A stretch of DNA of 64,000 nt. Source: Marivibrio halodurans. Its GTDB lineage: Bacteria; Pseudomonadota; Alphaproteobacteria; UBA8366; Aestuariispiraceae. The notes beneath the pieces were generated by a model that worked only from the letters and a program-made list of their open reading frames with translations, was not told where the DNA came from and made no database searches. The position numbers and the translations under genes are program-made. Of this stretch, positions 35,842 through 44,519 are shown piece by piece. Within the stretch, counting starts at the first letter, position 1; each line of letters opens with the position of its first letter. The stretch is taken from assembly GCF_017963645.1 (NCBI RefSeq), contig NZ_JAGMWN010000014.1, positions 1 through 64,000 of the forward strand, in the 5' to 3' direction.

Positions 35842-37221
35842 TCAGCCCGTCTTCTTGCGCAGGTGATAGGATTTCGGCCGCGTCAGACTCTGATAGCCGA
35901 GGCTTGAGAGCGCGGCGCCCCGGCCCGTCGCCTTGCAACCGGTCCAGCACAGGCCTGGGTCGAGGTAATCGGCACGGTTCATGAAGACCGTCCCGGTCTC
36001 GATCCCCCGGCCGAGCGCGGCCGCGCGCTCCACGTCCCCGGTCCACAGCGAGGCCGTCAGTCCGAAATCGCTGTCGTTCATGAGGCGCAGCGCCTCCGCG
36101 TCGTCGGAGACCTTCATGATGCCGACGACGGGGCCGAAACTCTCGTCCCGCATGACCCGCATGTCGTGGGTCACGTCCACCAGGATCTGCGGCATCAGAT
36201 AGGCGCCGCCGTCATCCTCCGGAAAGCGCTTCGGGTCGATCAGCGGGCGGGCGCCGGCGGCCACGGCCTCCTCCGCCTGGGCGCGCACCTCGGCGGCGAA
36301 GCGCTTATGCGCCATGGGGCCGATCGTCGTCGCCTCGTCCAGCGGATCGCCGAGACGATAACCGTCCACGATCGCCACCGCCTTCTCGACGAAGGCGTCG
36401 AAGAGCGGTTCGGCGACATAGATACGCTCGATCCCGCAGCAGCATTGGCCGCTGTTGAACATGGCCCCGTCGATCAGCACGGCGGCCGCCGTCTCCAGAT
36501 CGGCATCCTCCATGACATAGCCCGGGTCCTTGCCGCCCAGTTCCAGGCCGACGCCGGTGAAGGTGCCGGCGGCCGCGCGCTCGATCGCCCGGCCGCCCGC
36601 GACGGAGCCGGTGAAATTGACGAAGCCGAACCGCTTCGCCGCGATCAGCTCCGCCGTGGTGCCGTGATCGAGGAACAGGGTCTGGAAAATTTCCGCCGGC
36701 ACGCCGGCCCGGGTGAAGGCCTCCACCATCCGCTCGCCCACCAGCAGGGTTTGGGAGGCATGCTTCAGGACGACCGCGTTGCCCGCGATCAGCGCCGGCG
36801 CCACCGTGTTGATCGCGGTCATGTAGGGATAGTTCCAGGGCGCGATGACGAGGACGACGCCGACCGGCTCCCGCTCGATCCGGCGGGAGAAGGCCGCGCT
36901 CTCCTCGATCACCTGGGGGGCGAGGGCATCGGCCGCGATATCGGCCATGTAGTCCGCCCGTTCCTTCACGCCGCCGAACTCCCCGCCATAGCGGACGGGA
37001 CGGCCCATCATCCAGGCGAGTTCGGGGACGATCGCCTCGTTCATGGCACCGAGCTCCTCGACACCCGCGCGCACCAGGCGCACGCGCTCCTCCAACGGGC
37101 GCGCGGCCCAATCGCGCTGGGCCGCGCGGGCCCGCTCGATCGCCTGTTCCGCGTCCGCGCGCGGCGCGGCCGGCCGCTCGGCATGGATCGAGCCGTCGAT
37201 CGGCGAGATACATTGAATCAT
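35842..37221 (-). CDS. NAD(P)-dependent aldehyde dehydrogenase
   Basis: An aldehyde dehydrogenase superfamily enzyme of 459 residues that oxidises an unidentified aldehyde to the acid. Conserved elements are PWNYPYMTAINTVAPALIAGN (oxyanion Asn), FVNFTGSVAGGRAI (nucleotide loop), GLELGGKDPGYV (general-base Glu), NSGQCCCGIERIYV (catalytic Cys) and DESFGPVVGIMKV. It lies 79 bases downstream of a glutamine-synthetase-family gene on the same strand, a pairing seen in gamma-glutamyl-amine (PuuA/PuuC-like) catabolism, where the aldehyde is gamma-glutamylated. Direct oxidation of a C2 aldehyde from the neighbouring sulfonate pathway is an alternative. Confidence 0.9.
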   Translation of the reverse strand: MIQCISPIDGSIHAERPAAPRADAEQAIERARAAQRDWAARPLEERVRLVRAGVEELGAMNEAIVPELAWMMGRPVRYGGEFGGVKERADYMADIAADALAPQVIEESAAFSRRIEREPVGVVLVIAPWNYPYMTAINTVAPALIAGNAVVLKHASQTLLVGERMVEAFTRAGVPAEIFQTLFLDHGTTAELIAAKRFGFVNFTGSVAGGRAIERAAAGTFTGVGLELGGKDPGYVMEDADLETAAAVLIDGAMFNSGQCCCGIERIYVAEPLFDAFVEKAVAIVDGYRLGDPLDEATTIGPMAHKRFAAEVRAQAEEAVAAGARPLIDPKRFPEDDGGAYLMPQILVDVTHDMRVMRDESFGPVVGIMKVSDDAEALRLMNDSDFGLTASLWTGDVERAAALGRGIETGTVFMNRADYLDPGLCWTGCKATGRGAALSSLGYQSLTRPKSYHLRKKTG

Positions 37222-37300
37222 GATGGCGTCATCCGTTCACAAGGAAAGAAGCGGACGGAACCGACCGCTCCCGCCCGCCGAATAGAGAAACGGCCGGGTT

Positions 37301-38668
37301 CTACGCCCGTTCGAAACCGCGCGCCACCTCCCAATCGGTGACGCGGCGGTCATATTCCGTCTGCTCCCAGGTGGCGGCATGGACGTAATGGTCCACCACC
37401 GCGTCGCCGAAGGCCGCGCGCAGCATCTTCGAGCGTTTCAGCTTCGTCGTCGCGTCGCGCAGGGTGGTCGGCACGCCGCGCGCGCGCCGGGCCTTATAGG
37501 CGTCGCCGGTGAACTCGTCCTCCAACTCCAGCTTGTTCTCGATCCCGTCGAGCCCGGCGGCGATCATCGCCGCATAGGCCAGATGCGGCGTCAGGTCGGA
37601 GCCGCCGACGCGGCATTCCATGCGGATTCCCTTGGTCCCCTCCCCACACAGCCGATAGCCGGCGGTGCGGTTGTCACGGCTCCAGATCGCCTTGGTCGGC
37701 GCGAAGGTACCGGCCTGGAAGCGCTTGTAGCTGTTGATATAGGGGGCGAGGAAATAGGTGATCTCGTCCGCGTGCGCCAACAGCCCGGCGGTATAATGGC
37801 GCATCATGTCCGACATGCCATGGGCCTTGTCCGGGTCGAAGAACACCGGCGCGCCGTCCAGCGACCATAGCGACTGATGCACATGGCAGCTATTGCCCGC
37901 CTTGTCGTAGGCGTATTTCGCCAGGAAGGTGAGCGCGCGGCCCTGCAGCCAGGCGATCTCCTTGCAGGCGTTCTTCATGAAGACATGGGCGTCCGCCATG
38001 TCGAGGGCATCGGAATAGCGGACATTGATCTCCTCCTGCCCGGCATCGGCCTCGCCCTTGGAATTCTCGACCGGCACGCCCGCGCCCTGCAGCCCGGTGC
38101 GAATGGCGCGCATCACCTCTTCCTCCTTGGTGGTCTGGAAGATGTGATAATCCTCGTTATAGGCGCTGATCGGCTGAATGCCGCGATAGCCCTTCTCCTG
38201 CGCCTCCTCGTAACTTTCCTTGAAAAGGAAGAATTCGAGTTCGCTCGCCATCATCGCCTTGAAGCCCATGGCCTCCAGACGCGCCACCTGGGCCTTCAGG
38301 ATCGCGCGCGGGCTGTGCGCCACCGGCTCGTGCGTGTGGGGGTCGAGCGTGTCGCACAGCACGCAGGCCGTGCCCGTCAGCCACGGCACCCGGCGCAGCG
38401 TCGCCAGATCGGGCTTCATGACGTAATCGCCATAGCCCTTCTCCCAGCTCGTCGCGGCATAGCCCTGGACCGTCTCCATCTCCAGGTCGGTCGCCAGCAG
38501 GTAGTTGCAGCTATGCGTCTCCTCCCAGGCGCTTTCCAGGAAGAATTCCGCCTGCATCCGCTTGCCCATCAAGCGGCCCTGCATGTCGATCTGCGCCACC
38601 AGAACGGTGTCGATCTCGCCGCCCGCGACGGCCGCCTTCAATTCCTCGAAACTCAGATTGCCCGGCAT
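37301..38668 (-). CDS. Glutamine synthetase family ligase (PuuA/gamma-glutamyl-amine type)
   Basis: A glutamine-synthetase-fold enzyme of 455 residues, distinct from the GlnT gene at 22.5 kb. Motifs are ASELEFFLFKESYEEAQ (metal-binding glutamates), GNSCHVHQSLW, and RMECRVGGSDLTPHLAY near the C-terminal active site. The FEELKAAVAGGEIDTVLVAQ and GRLMGKRM N-terminus is typical of gamma-glutamyl-polyamine or gamma-glutamyl-alkylamine synthetases rather than GlnA. ATG 38668 is chosen for family similarity over a longer frame. With the downstream aldehyde dehydrogenase it would activate an amine as a gamma-glutamyl derivative; ethanolamine, putrescine or another amine cannot be decided. Confidence 0.88.
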   Translation of the reverse strand: MPGNLSFEELKAAVAGGEIDTVLVAQIDMQGRLMGKRMQAEFFLESAWEETHSCNYLLATDLEMETVQGYAATSWEKGYGDYVMKPDLATLRRVPWLTGTACVLCDTLDPHTHEPVAHSPRAILKAQVARLEAMGFKAMMASELEFFLFKESYEEAQEKGYRGIQPISAYNEDYHIFQTTKEEEVMRAIRTGLQGAGVPVENSKGEADAGQEEINVRYSDALDMADAHVFMKNACKEIAWLQGRALTFLAKYAYDKAGNSCHVHQSLWSLDGAPVFFDPDKAHGMSDMMRHYTAGLLAHADEITYFLAPYINSYKRFQAGTFAPTKAIWSRDNRTAGYRLCGEGTKGIRMECRVGGSDLTPHLAYAAMIAAGLDGIENKLELEDEFTGDAYKARRARGVPTTLRDATTKLKRSKMLRAAFGDAVVDHYVHAATWEQTEYDRRVTDWEVARGFERA

Positions 38669-38749
38669 GATTTGGTCCCTAATCGCCACGATCGTGAAGC
38701 ACGCACCTTTCCACGGCCGGTGGACAAAAGACAATCGCCGGAGACAGGA

Positions 38750-39670
38750 TCAGTCCAATATTTCCACCTGGACCGCCTCGTGAAGCTCGAGATAGGCGCC
38801 GTTCCAGTAGCGCACCCAGCCGCGCAGGCGCACGCGACGCCCCTCCAGCGTCTCGACCGGGACGCCGGCATCCGCGAAGCGGTTGAGCAGCCGGTCCTCG
38901 ATACCGGCGGTGAAATCCTCGCGCCAATCCCGGCCGAACTCCAGATAATGGCGCTGCCCGCCGCGCCCGACGCGGGCGACGGTGCCCTCCACCACCTCGA
39001 ACCTGTCGAGGCCGCCGTCATAGGGTTCCGCCGCGCGCAGCATGAGGAACCGTCCCCAAAGTCCGCGCCCAGCCCGTCGCGCGGTATCTTCGCGCGCCAG
39101 AAGACCGGCAATCCGCGTCGGATCGGCCCCCGGCTCCGGCATGGTGACGAGAAGGCCGCGCCCGACCATCTCCGCCCCCAGTTCCGGGCCAGCCAAACCG
39201 TCGGGGCCGAGGGGACGGACCCGCGCGCGTAGCCGCCCCATCCGGTCGCGCCCGACCGGCAGCAGATCGACGCGCAGCCGCCGGCCGAGCGTCAGGTCGG
39301 CGAGCGCCGCGCTCGCCCGCTCCGCCGCCGGCGTCGGCGCCGTGCGCCCGCCCCGGAAATCGTCGGGGCCGAGAAGATCGGGCAGCACGACCTCCCACCC
39401 GCCGTCGAGCCGCAGGCGCGTGCCGGACAGGACCGCCTCCGCCCGCGCGACGAAATGCCGGGCCATGCCGTCGGCGCCGTCGGGAGGGGGCGCGAAGGAC
39501 CCTATATCGCCCGGCGTTTCCTCGCCGCCGGCCGCCTCCGGCCCATCGGGGGCCATGATCTGCCCCCCGGCGGTCGGCGTCTGCGCCAAAATGCCCAACC
39601 CGACCGCCCACAGGAAGGTCGACAGGCCCCGCCGCGCGCGCGCCGCCTTTCCTCGCCCCGGCATCGCCAT
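38750..39670 (-). CDS. Secreted thermonuclease (SNase)-like protein, probably degenerate
   Basis: A 306-residue protein. An arginine-rich N-terminus and hydrophobic segment (GLSTFLWAVGLGILAQ) act as a signal peptide or anchor. An SNase/OB-like region follows (GTRLRLDGGWEVVLPDLLGPDDF, LGRRLRVDLLPVGRDRMGRLRARV, and ARRAGRGLWG, the usual end of the fold). The catalytic loop that normally reads LxGIDAPE is here VLPDLLGPDD, lacking the glutamate, so nuclease activity is doubtful. A second C-terminal domain (about 215-306) is of unknown type. ATG 39670 has AAGGGT upstream; ATG 39664 is an alternative. The long upstream frame is antisense to the aminopeptidase gene. Confidence 0.75.
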   Translation of the reverse strand: MAMPGRGKAARARRGLSTFLWAVGLGILAQTPTAGGQIMAPDGPEAAGGEETPGDIGSFAPPPDGADGMARHFVARAEAVLSGTRLRLDGGWEVVLPDLLGPDDFRGGRTAPTPAAERASAALADLTLGRRLRVDLLPVGRDRMGRLRARVRPLGPDGLAGPELGAEMVGRGLLVTMPEPGADPTRIAGLLAREDTARRAGRGLWGRFLMLRAAEPYDGGLDRFEVVEGTVARVGRGGQRHYLEFGRDWREDFTAGIEDRLLNRFADAGVPVETLEGRRVRLRGWVRYWNGAYLELHEAVQVEILD

Positions 39671-39832
39671 CACTTTACCCTTTCGAGGGATGCGCGGCCC
39701 CGCCATACTCCGCGTTCCGCCGCCCGGTCCCCGATGGTTCGTCCCCCATGGTTCGACCCGCGGACAGGGTCGGGCCCGGACGGTAATCCGTCCAGCCCGA
39801 AACGGCGCCGCGAAGGCGACACGAAGGTCAAG

Positions 39833-40783
39833 ATGCCGCGAGACCGACTTTATCCCACGCAGGACGCCCGCGCACGCGGGCGTCTGGCGGTCGAGCCGCC
39901 GCACGAAATCTATTGGGAGGAAGGCGGAAACCCCGAAGGCGTACCCGTCTGCTTCCTGCATGGCGGTCCGGGCGCGGGCACGAGCCCGGGTCACCGCCGT
40001 TTCTTCGATCCGTCTCATTACCGTGTCGTGCTGCATGACCAGCGCGGCGCCGGCCGGTCGATCCCCAGCGCGGCGGTCGAGAAGAACGACACCCAGCGCC
40101 TGATCGCCGATATCGAGGCGCTGCGCCGCCATCTGGGGATCGAGCGCTGGATCGTCTTCGGCGGCAGTTGGGGCTCCAGCCTCGCCCTCGCCTATGCCGA
40201 GGCGCATCCGGATCGGGTGATCGCCCTCGTTCTGCGCGGCGTCTTCCTGTGCCGGCATTCGGAGGTGGAGTGGTTCCTGCACGGCATGGGCCGCTTCTTT
40301 CCCGAGGCGCACGCCGCCTTCCTCGGCTTCCTGCCGGAGGGGGAGCGCACCGATCCGCTCGCCGCCTATTATCGCCGCCTGATCGATCCGGACCCGCAGG
40401 TTCATGGTCCCGCCGCCACGGCCTGGAGCCGGTACGAGGCCGAATGCTCCACCCTTCTGCCCAACCGCGACAGCGTGCAGTCGATCACGCGCTCCGAAGT
40501 GGCCTTGCCGCTGGCGCGGCTGGAAGCGCATTACTTCGTCAACGCCCTGTTCCTGGAAGAAGGCGAACTGCTCGCCAAGGCGGATCGCCTGGCGGGGATT
40601 CCGGGGGCCATCGTGCAAGGCCGCTACGACGTGGTCTGCCCGCCGGTCAGCGCGCACGACCTCGCCGCCGTCTGGCCCGACGTGCGCCTGACCCTCGTCC
40701 CCGACGCCGGCCATTCCGCGACCGAACCCGGCATCGCCATCGGCCTCGTCAACGCGATGGAGCGCTTCAAGACGCTGCGTTAG
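39833..40783 (+). CDS. pip: Prolyl aminopeptidase (proline iminopeptidase)
   Basis: A serine peptidase of the alpha/beta-hydrolase fold (S33), 316 residues, removing N-terminal proline from peptides in the cytoplasm. Family features are HGGPGAGTSPGHRRFFDP (oxyanion loop), HDQRGAGRSIPSA, the nucleophile elbow GGSWGSSLALAYAEAHP, and the C-terminal GRYDVVCPP (Asp) with DAGHSATEP (His). ATG 39833 begins PRDRLYPTQDARARG, the usual start region, after CGAAGG; the open frame extends far upstream without similarity. It is a single gene, divergent from the SNase-like gene. Confidence 0.95.
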   Translation: MPRDRLYPTQDARARGRLAVEPPHEIYWEEGGNPEGVPVCFLHGGPGAGTSPGHRRFFDPSHYRVVLHDQRGAGRSIPSAAVEKNDTQRLIADIEALRRHLGIERWIVFGGSWGSSLALAYAEAHPDRVIALVLRGVFLCRHSEVEWFLHGMGRFFPEAHAAFLGFLPEGERTDPLAAYYRRLIDPDPQVHGPAATAWSRYEAECSTLLPNRDSVQSITRSEVALPLARLEAHYFVNALFLEEGELLAKADRLAGIPGAIVQGRYDVVCPPVSAHDLAAVWPDVRLTLVPDAGHSATEPGIAIGLVNAMERFKTLR

Positions 40784-40811
40784 GTGGAAGACCCCGAGGT
40801 GGAAGACCCCG
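40782..40811. repeat. Tandem duplication of a 15-bp unit
   Basis: AGGTGGAAGACCCCG occurs twice head to tail (40782-40796 and 40797-40811), the first copy overlapping the pip stop codon. It is a short tandem duplication at the 3' end of pip with no visible coding consequence. Confidence 0.85.
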
Positions 40812-40847
40812 GGTAAGATCTCAGGGGGAGGGAGGTGGCGACGCCGG

Positions 40848-41303
40848 TCAGTCCCGCTCGATATCCAATGTCTTGCCGGCCGCGCCGCCCTTGGTGATGG
40901 GAATGGACTGGACCCGGCTTTCCGGCAGGGGGCGGCTGAGGTCGATATGGAGCAGCCCGTCGGCCAGCGCCGCGCCCTCCACCTCGATCCCATCGGCCAG
41001 GACGAAGCTGCGCTGGAATTGGCGCGCGGCAATGCCGCGATGCAGGAAGACGCGGCCCTCCTCCTCGCTCCGGTCCTGTTGGCGGCCGGTGACGATCAAC
41101 TGATCGCCGTCGCGGTGCACGGCGAGATCGCCTTCCGCGAAGCCGGCCACGGCCAGCGTGATACGCAGGCGCGTATCGCTCAATTGCTCGATATTGTAGG
41201 GGGGATAGCCCTCCGCCGACATCTTGGCCACCCGGTCCAGCGTGCGCTCCACATGCTCGAATCCCAGCATGAGGGGGCTGTTCAACAAGGTCATCCGGCT
41301 CAT
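40848..41303 (-). CDS. Hsp20 family small heat-shock protein (IbpA-like)
   Basis: A 151-residue ATP-independent holdase chaperone. The alpha-crystallin domain spans about residues 35-135, with YNIEQLSDTRLRITLAVAGF, RQQDRSEEEGRVFLHRGIAARQFQRSF, the conserved A-x-x-x-G-L-L core (ALADGLLHIDL), and a C-terminal segment with an IPI-type motif used for oligomer contacts. ATG 41303 follows GGGAGAGACGCGG. The 5' leader was inspected for a RpoH box or a ROSE-like thermometer; nothing convincing was visible. Confidence 0.94.
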   Translation of the reverse strand: MSRMTLLNSPLMLGFEHVERTLDRVAKMSAEGYPPYNIEQLSDTRLRITLAVAGFAEGDLAVHRDGDQLIVTGRQQDRSEEEGRVFLHRGIAARQFQRSFVLADGIEVEGAALADGLLHIDLSRPLPESRVQSIPITKGGAAGKTLDIERD

Positions 41304-41587
41304 CCGCGTCTCTCCCGCGCATGCGGCCCGGGTCATCCGGCGCCGCGGCCCGACCGGCCGGCGCGGTGTCGGGCGCCGTGATCGATCGGCCGCCCGCACC
41401 CCGCCGGTCGGAATGGAACGCGCCCCGGTGGGACGCGCCAACCCTTGGCATAGAGTGGGAAGCGCGCGGCCCACAATCAAGCGAAAGCGACGCCCGGTGA
41501 TGCGATCGCGCGAGAGGGCGCGTGCGAGCAATCCAAGCGTTCCGGCCACGCGTACCGCTCCATGTGGATCATGACGAGGAGGCGCGA

Positions 41588-42661
41588 ATGCCTTGCCAAG
41601 CCTGCCGACTGCCGGAAACCCTGGATGCGCTGAGCCATGCCTTCCTCTGGCCGCCGCAGGGACACACGCTGCGGAAGATCGCGCGCCATCTGGAGGAACG
41701 CGCCTACCGCTTCGAAACGGATCGCGGCAACAGCTACCTGACGGCCGAAGTCGAGAACGCGAACCGGTTCATCGTCCTGCTCTGCGGTCTCCTGACCCGC
41801 TCGGAAGCGGCCGATACGCGGATTCTCCTGTCCGATACCCCGTCCCCCGGCTTCGGTGAATTCGGGCAGATCATGACCGTGGAACAAATGATGCGGCGCA
41901 AGCGCGGCGATTGGCTGATCCAATTGTTGAAGGAGGGACGCTATACCTCCTTCCGTCAGCCGATCGTCGACCTTGCCGATGGGTTCGCGCCCATCGGCCA
42001 TGAATATCTGTTCCGCGGCTATGACGAGGATGGCACGGTCCTATCGCCCGCGGCGCTGTTCGAGAGCGCGAGCGACCCGCGCATCCTGTTCAATCTCGAC
42101 CGAAGGGCGCGGATTTCCGCGGTCGAAACGGCGGCGCGCCTGCCCGGGTCCGGCAAGGTCTTCATCAACTTCATGCCGGGGTCGGTCTATGATCCGGGCG
42201 TGTGCCTGCGCACCACCGTCAATGCCGTCCACGAAGAGGAAATCTCACCGGAGCGCGTGATCTTCGAAATCGTCGAGAGCGAACGGATCGAGGATCTGAA
42301 CCATCTGCGCGGCATCGTGAATTTCTATCGCGCCGCCGGATTCAGGATCGCGCTGGACGACTATGGCGCCGGTTTCAACAATTTGCAGACGCTGATGACC
42401 CTGGAGCCGGATTATCTGAAGCTCGACAAGGCGGTGATCCGTGACGCGGCCAGTGGGGGCGAGGCCAAGCGCGACATGATCGCGGCCCTGGCGGAACGCT
42501 GCACGCGCAACGGCATTCGGACCATCGGCGAAGGGGTCGAGGACGCGGAGACCGCCGACATGCTGGCGCGTCTCGGCATCGATCTGGCGCAAGGCTATCA
42601 CTTCGGCCGCCCCATGGCGCCCGAGGAGGCCGCGGCGCGACCGGCCGACGTCCCGGCCTGA
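41588..42661 (+). CDS. EAL domain c-di-GMP phosphodiesterase-like protein
   Basis: A 357-residue soluble protein. Residues 1 to about 110 form an uncharacterised N-terminal region starting with a CxxC pair (MPCQACRLP). An EAL domain follows (about 115-345). The eponymous motif is EYL rather than EAL (Glu about 139), but metal and catalytic positions look intact: FINFMPGS (Asn), FEIVESERI (Glu), IALDDYGAGF (Asp-Asp), DYLKLDKAVI (Lys), GEGVEDAET (Glu) and AQGYHFGRP (Gln). It is therefore probably an active c-di-GMP phosphodiesterase. AGGAGG six bases before ATG 41588 decides the start over an upstream in-frame ATG. It is convergent with the EI gene. Confidence 0.9.
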   Translation: MPCQACRLPETLDALSHAFLWPPQGHTLRKIARHLEERAYRFETDRGNSYLTAEVENANRFIVLLCGLLTRSEAADTRILLSDTPSPGFGEFGQIMTVEQMMRRKRGDWLIQLLKEGRYTSFRQPIVDLADGFAPIGHEYLFRGYDEDGTVLSPAALFESASDPRILFNLDRRARISAVETAARLPGSGKVFINFMPGSVYDPGVCLRTTVNAVHEEEISPERVIFEIVESERIEDLNHLRGIVNFYRAAGFRIALDDYGAGFNNLQTLMTLEPDYLKLDKAVIRDAASGGEAKRDMIAALAERCTRNGIRTIGEGVEDAETADMLARLGIDLAQGYHFGRPMAPEEAAARPADVPA

Positions 42662-42673
42662 CGGCCGGCCCCC

Positions 42674-44449
42674 TCACCCGTTGAGGTCGTCGAGCATCGT
42701 CGCGATCCGGCCGCTGTCCGGGTGGTCGAGGGCCGCCCGCGCGCGCCGGGTCGCCGAAGCCAGATCGATCGAGCGGATCTTCTGCTTGATCGGCGGGATC
42801 GAGGCCGCCGTCATCGAAAGCTGCCGCACGCCCAGCCCCAGCAGCAGGGCGGTATAGCGTGGGTCGCCCGCGATCTCCCCACACACGCTGACCGGCAGGC
42901 CGGCGCGCTCGGCCGCCTGGATGGCGAATTCCATCAGGCGCAGCACGGCCGGATGCAGGGGGTTATAGAGGGCGGCCACCTGTTCGTCCGCGCGGTCGAT
43001 GGCGAGCGTATACATGACGAGGTCGTTGGTGCCGATGGCGAAGAAATCGCTGACCCGCGCCAGCGCGTCGGCGGCGAGCGCCGCGCCCGGCACCTCGATC
43101 ATCACGCCGACGGGCGGGAGTTCCGGCGCCTGGGCCACGCCGCGCCGGGCGAGGCGCCGGCGCATGCGCATCAGGCAATCGCGCACCTGGCGCACCTCGC
43201 CCGGTGTCGTGATCATCGGCAACAGGATGCGAACCGGCCCCTCCGCGCCGGCGCGCAGGATGGCGCAAAGCTGCGCCTCCAGCAGTTTCGGCCGCTTGAG
43301 CGACAGGCGGATGGCCCGCAGGCCGAGCGCGGGGTTGGGCGCGCCCTCCAATTCCGGCCCCAGGGCACGGGCCAGTTTCTCGCCCCCCACATCCATGGTC
43401 CGCACCGTGACCGGCCGCCCGCCCATCGCGCGGACGACGGCGGTCAGGACCTCCGCCTGCTCGTCCTCGTCCGGCGGACGGTCGACATTCATGAACAGGA
43501 ATTCCGTTCGAAACAGACCGATCGCCTCCGCGCCCGCGTCGATCGCCTGTCCCACCTCCATCGGCAGGTCGAGATTGGCCTCCAGCGCGATCGGCGTCGC
43601 ATCGCGCGTGCGCGCCGGCAGGTCCCGCAACCGCGCCAGATCGCGGCGCGCGCGTTGGACATCCGCGCGCCGCTCACCATGGCGGCGGCGGGTATCCGCC
43701 GTGGGGTCGAGGATGACCCGCCCGTCCACGCCGTCGATCAGGGCCGGCACCGCCTCGCCCGCGCCGAGCCCCAACTCCGCGCGCGCGGCGCGCACCGTCT
43801 CCAACAGGTCCGGCACGCCGAGCACCGCCGGAATCCCGAGCGACCGGGCCAGGATGGCCGTGTGCCCCTGCGCGCCCCCCATCTCGCTGGCGAAGCCGGC
43901 GATGCGCGCGGGCGCCATCTGGGCGACCTCGGCGGGGCTGAAGCTTTCGGCGGCCAGCAGGACCCCCTCGTCCAACCCATGGAAGGGACTCGCCCCCTCG
44001 CCGCGCAAATGGCGCATCAGACGCCGGCCGACCTCGCGGACATCCTCCGCGCGGGCGCGCATATAGGGGTCGGACAGGGCCTCGAACCCACCCGCCAAGG
44101 TCTCCACCTCATGCCGCAAGGCACCCTCGGCATTCCGGCGGTCGGCCTCGATCCGCGCGCGAACCGCCCGCAGCAGACGCGAATCGTCCAGCATCCGTAG
44201 ATGCGTCTCGAGGATCGCGCCGACCTCCTCCGCCGCCGCGTCGGGCAGACGGGCCCGGCGCGCGCGCAGGCCACGCAGATCGCGCCGCGCACGCTCAACC
44301 GCCGCGTCGAGGCGCGCCAGTTCCTCCGCCACCGCGCCCGCCGCCACCGGACGGTCGGAGGCCGCCAAGCCGCCGAGATCGATCAGGCCGAGCGGCCCCT
44401 CCGCGAAGCCGGGAACGACCCCTATGCCTGTCAGGACGCGCTCGCTCAT
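42674..44449 (-). CDS. ptsP: Phosphoenolpyruvate-protein phosphotransferase (Enzyme I)
   Basis: A 591-residue EI that transfers phosphate from PEP to HPr. The N-terminal HPr-binding/phosphohistidine domain has GGAQGHTAILARSLGIPAVLG, where His is the phosphorylated residue. The C-terminal PEP-binding TIM barrel has GLFRTEFLFMN, IEVPGAALAADALA, FFAIGTNDLVMYTLA and SVCGEIAGDP (catalytic Cys). No N-terminal GAF domain is present, unlike EI-Ntr of many Proteobacteria. It is the last gene of the leftward hprK-rapZ-EIIA-HPr-EI operon, a regulatory phosphorelay with no sugar permease gene, probably controlling carbon/nitrogen or envelope responses. Confidence 0.94.
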   Translation of the reverse strand: MSERVLTGIGVVPGFAEGPLGLIDLGGLAASDRPVAAGAVAEELARLDAAVERARRDLRGLRARRARLPDAAAEEVGAILETHLRMLDDSRLLRAVRARIEADRRNAEGALRHEVETLAGGFEALSDPYMRARAEDVREVGRRLMRHLRGEGASPFHGLDEGVLLAAESFSPAEVAQMAPARIAGFASEMGGAQGHTAILARSLGIPAVLGVPDLLETVRAARAELGLGAGEAVPALIDGVDGRVILDPTADTRRRHGERRADVQRARRDLARLRDLPARTRDATPIALEANLDLPMEVGQAIDAGAEAIGLFRTEFLFMNVDRPPDEDEQAEVLTAVVRAMGGRPVTVRTMDVGGEKLARALGPELEGAPNPALGLRAIRLSLKRPKLLEAQLCAILRAGAEGPVRILLPMITTPGEVRQVRDCLMRMRRRLARRGVAQAPELPPVGVMIEVPGAALAADALARVSDFFAIGTNDLVMYTLAIDRADEQVAALYNPLHPAVLRLMEFAIQAAERAGLPVSVCGEIAGDPRYTALLLGLGVRQLSMTAASIPPIKQKIRSIDLASATRRARAALDHPDSGRIATMLDDLNG

Positions 44450-44519
44450 GGGTCGGGCGTACTCTCGTTCGGACGCAAGACGGCCGGATGCAAAACGGCA
44501 CGCCGGGAAGGCGCGCCGG

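Noticed and set aside
38750-41032. A possible 760-residue fusion reading from the SNase-like gene through the region opposite pip
   Set aside because: Upstream of 39670 the frame is antisense to prolyl aminopeptidase, and the SNase-like protein has its own signal peptide and ribosome binding site, so there is no real fusion.
41304-41587. ROSE-type RNA thermometer or RpoH promoter upstream of the Hsp20 gene
   Set aside because: The leader is very GC-rich and no CTTGAA-like and CCCAT-like pair with proper spacing, or anti-Shine-Dalgarno U-rich stem, was evident.
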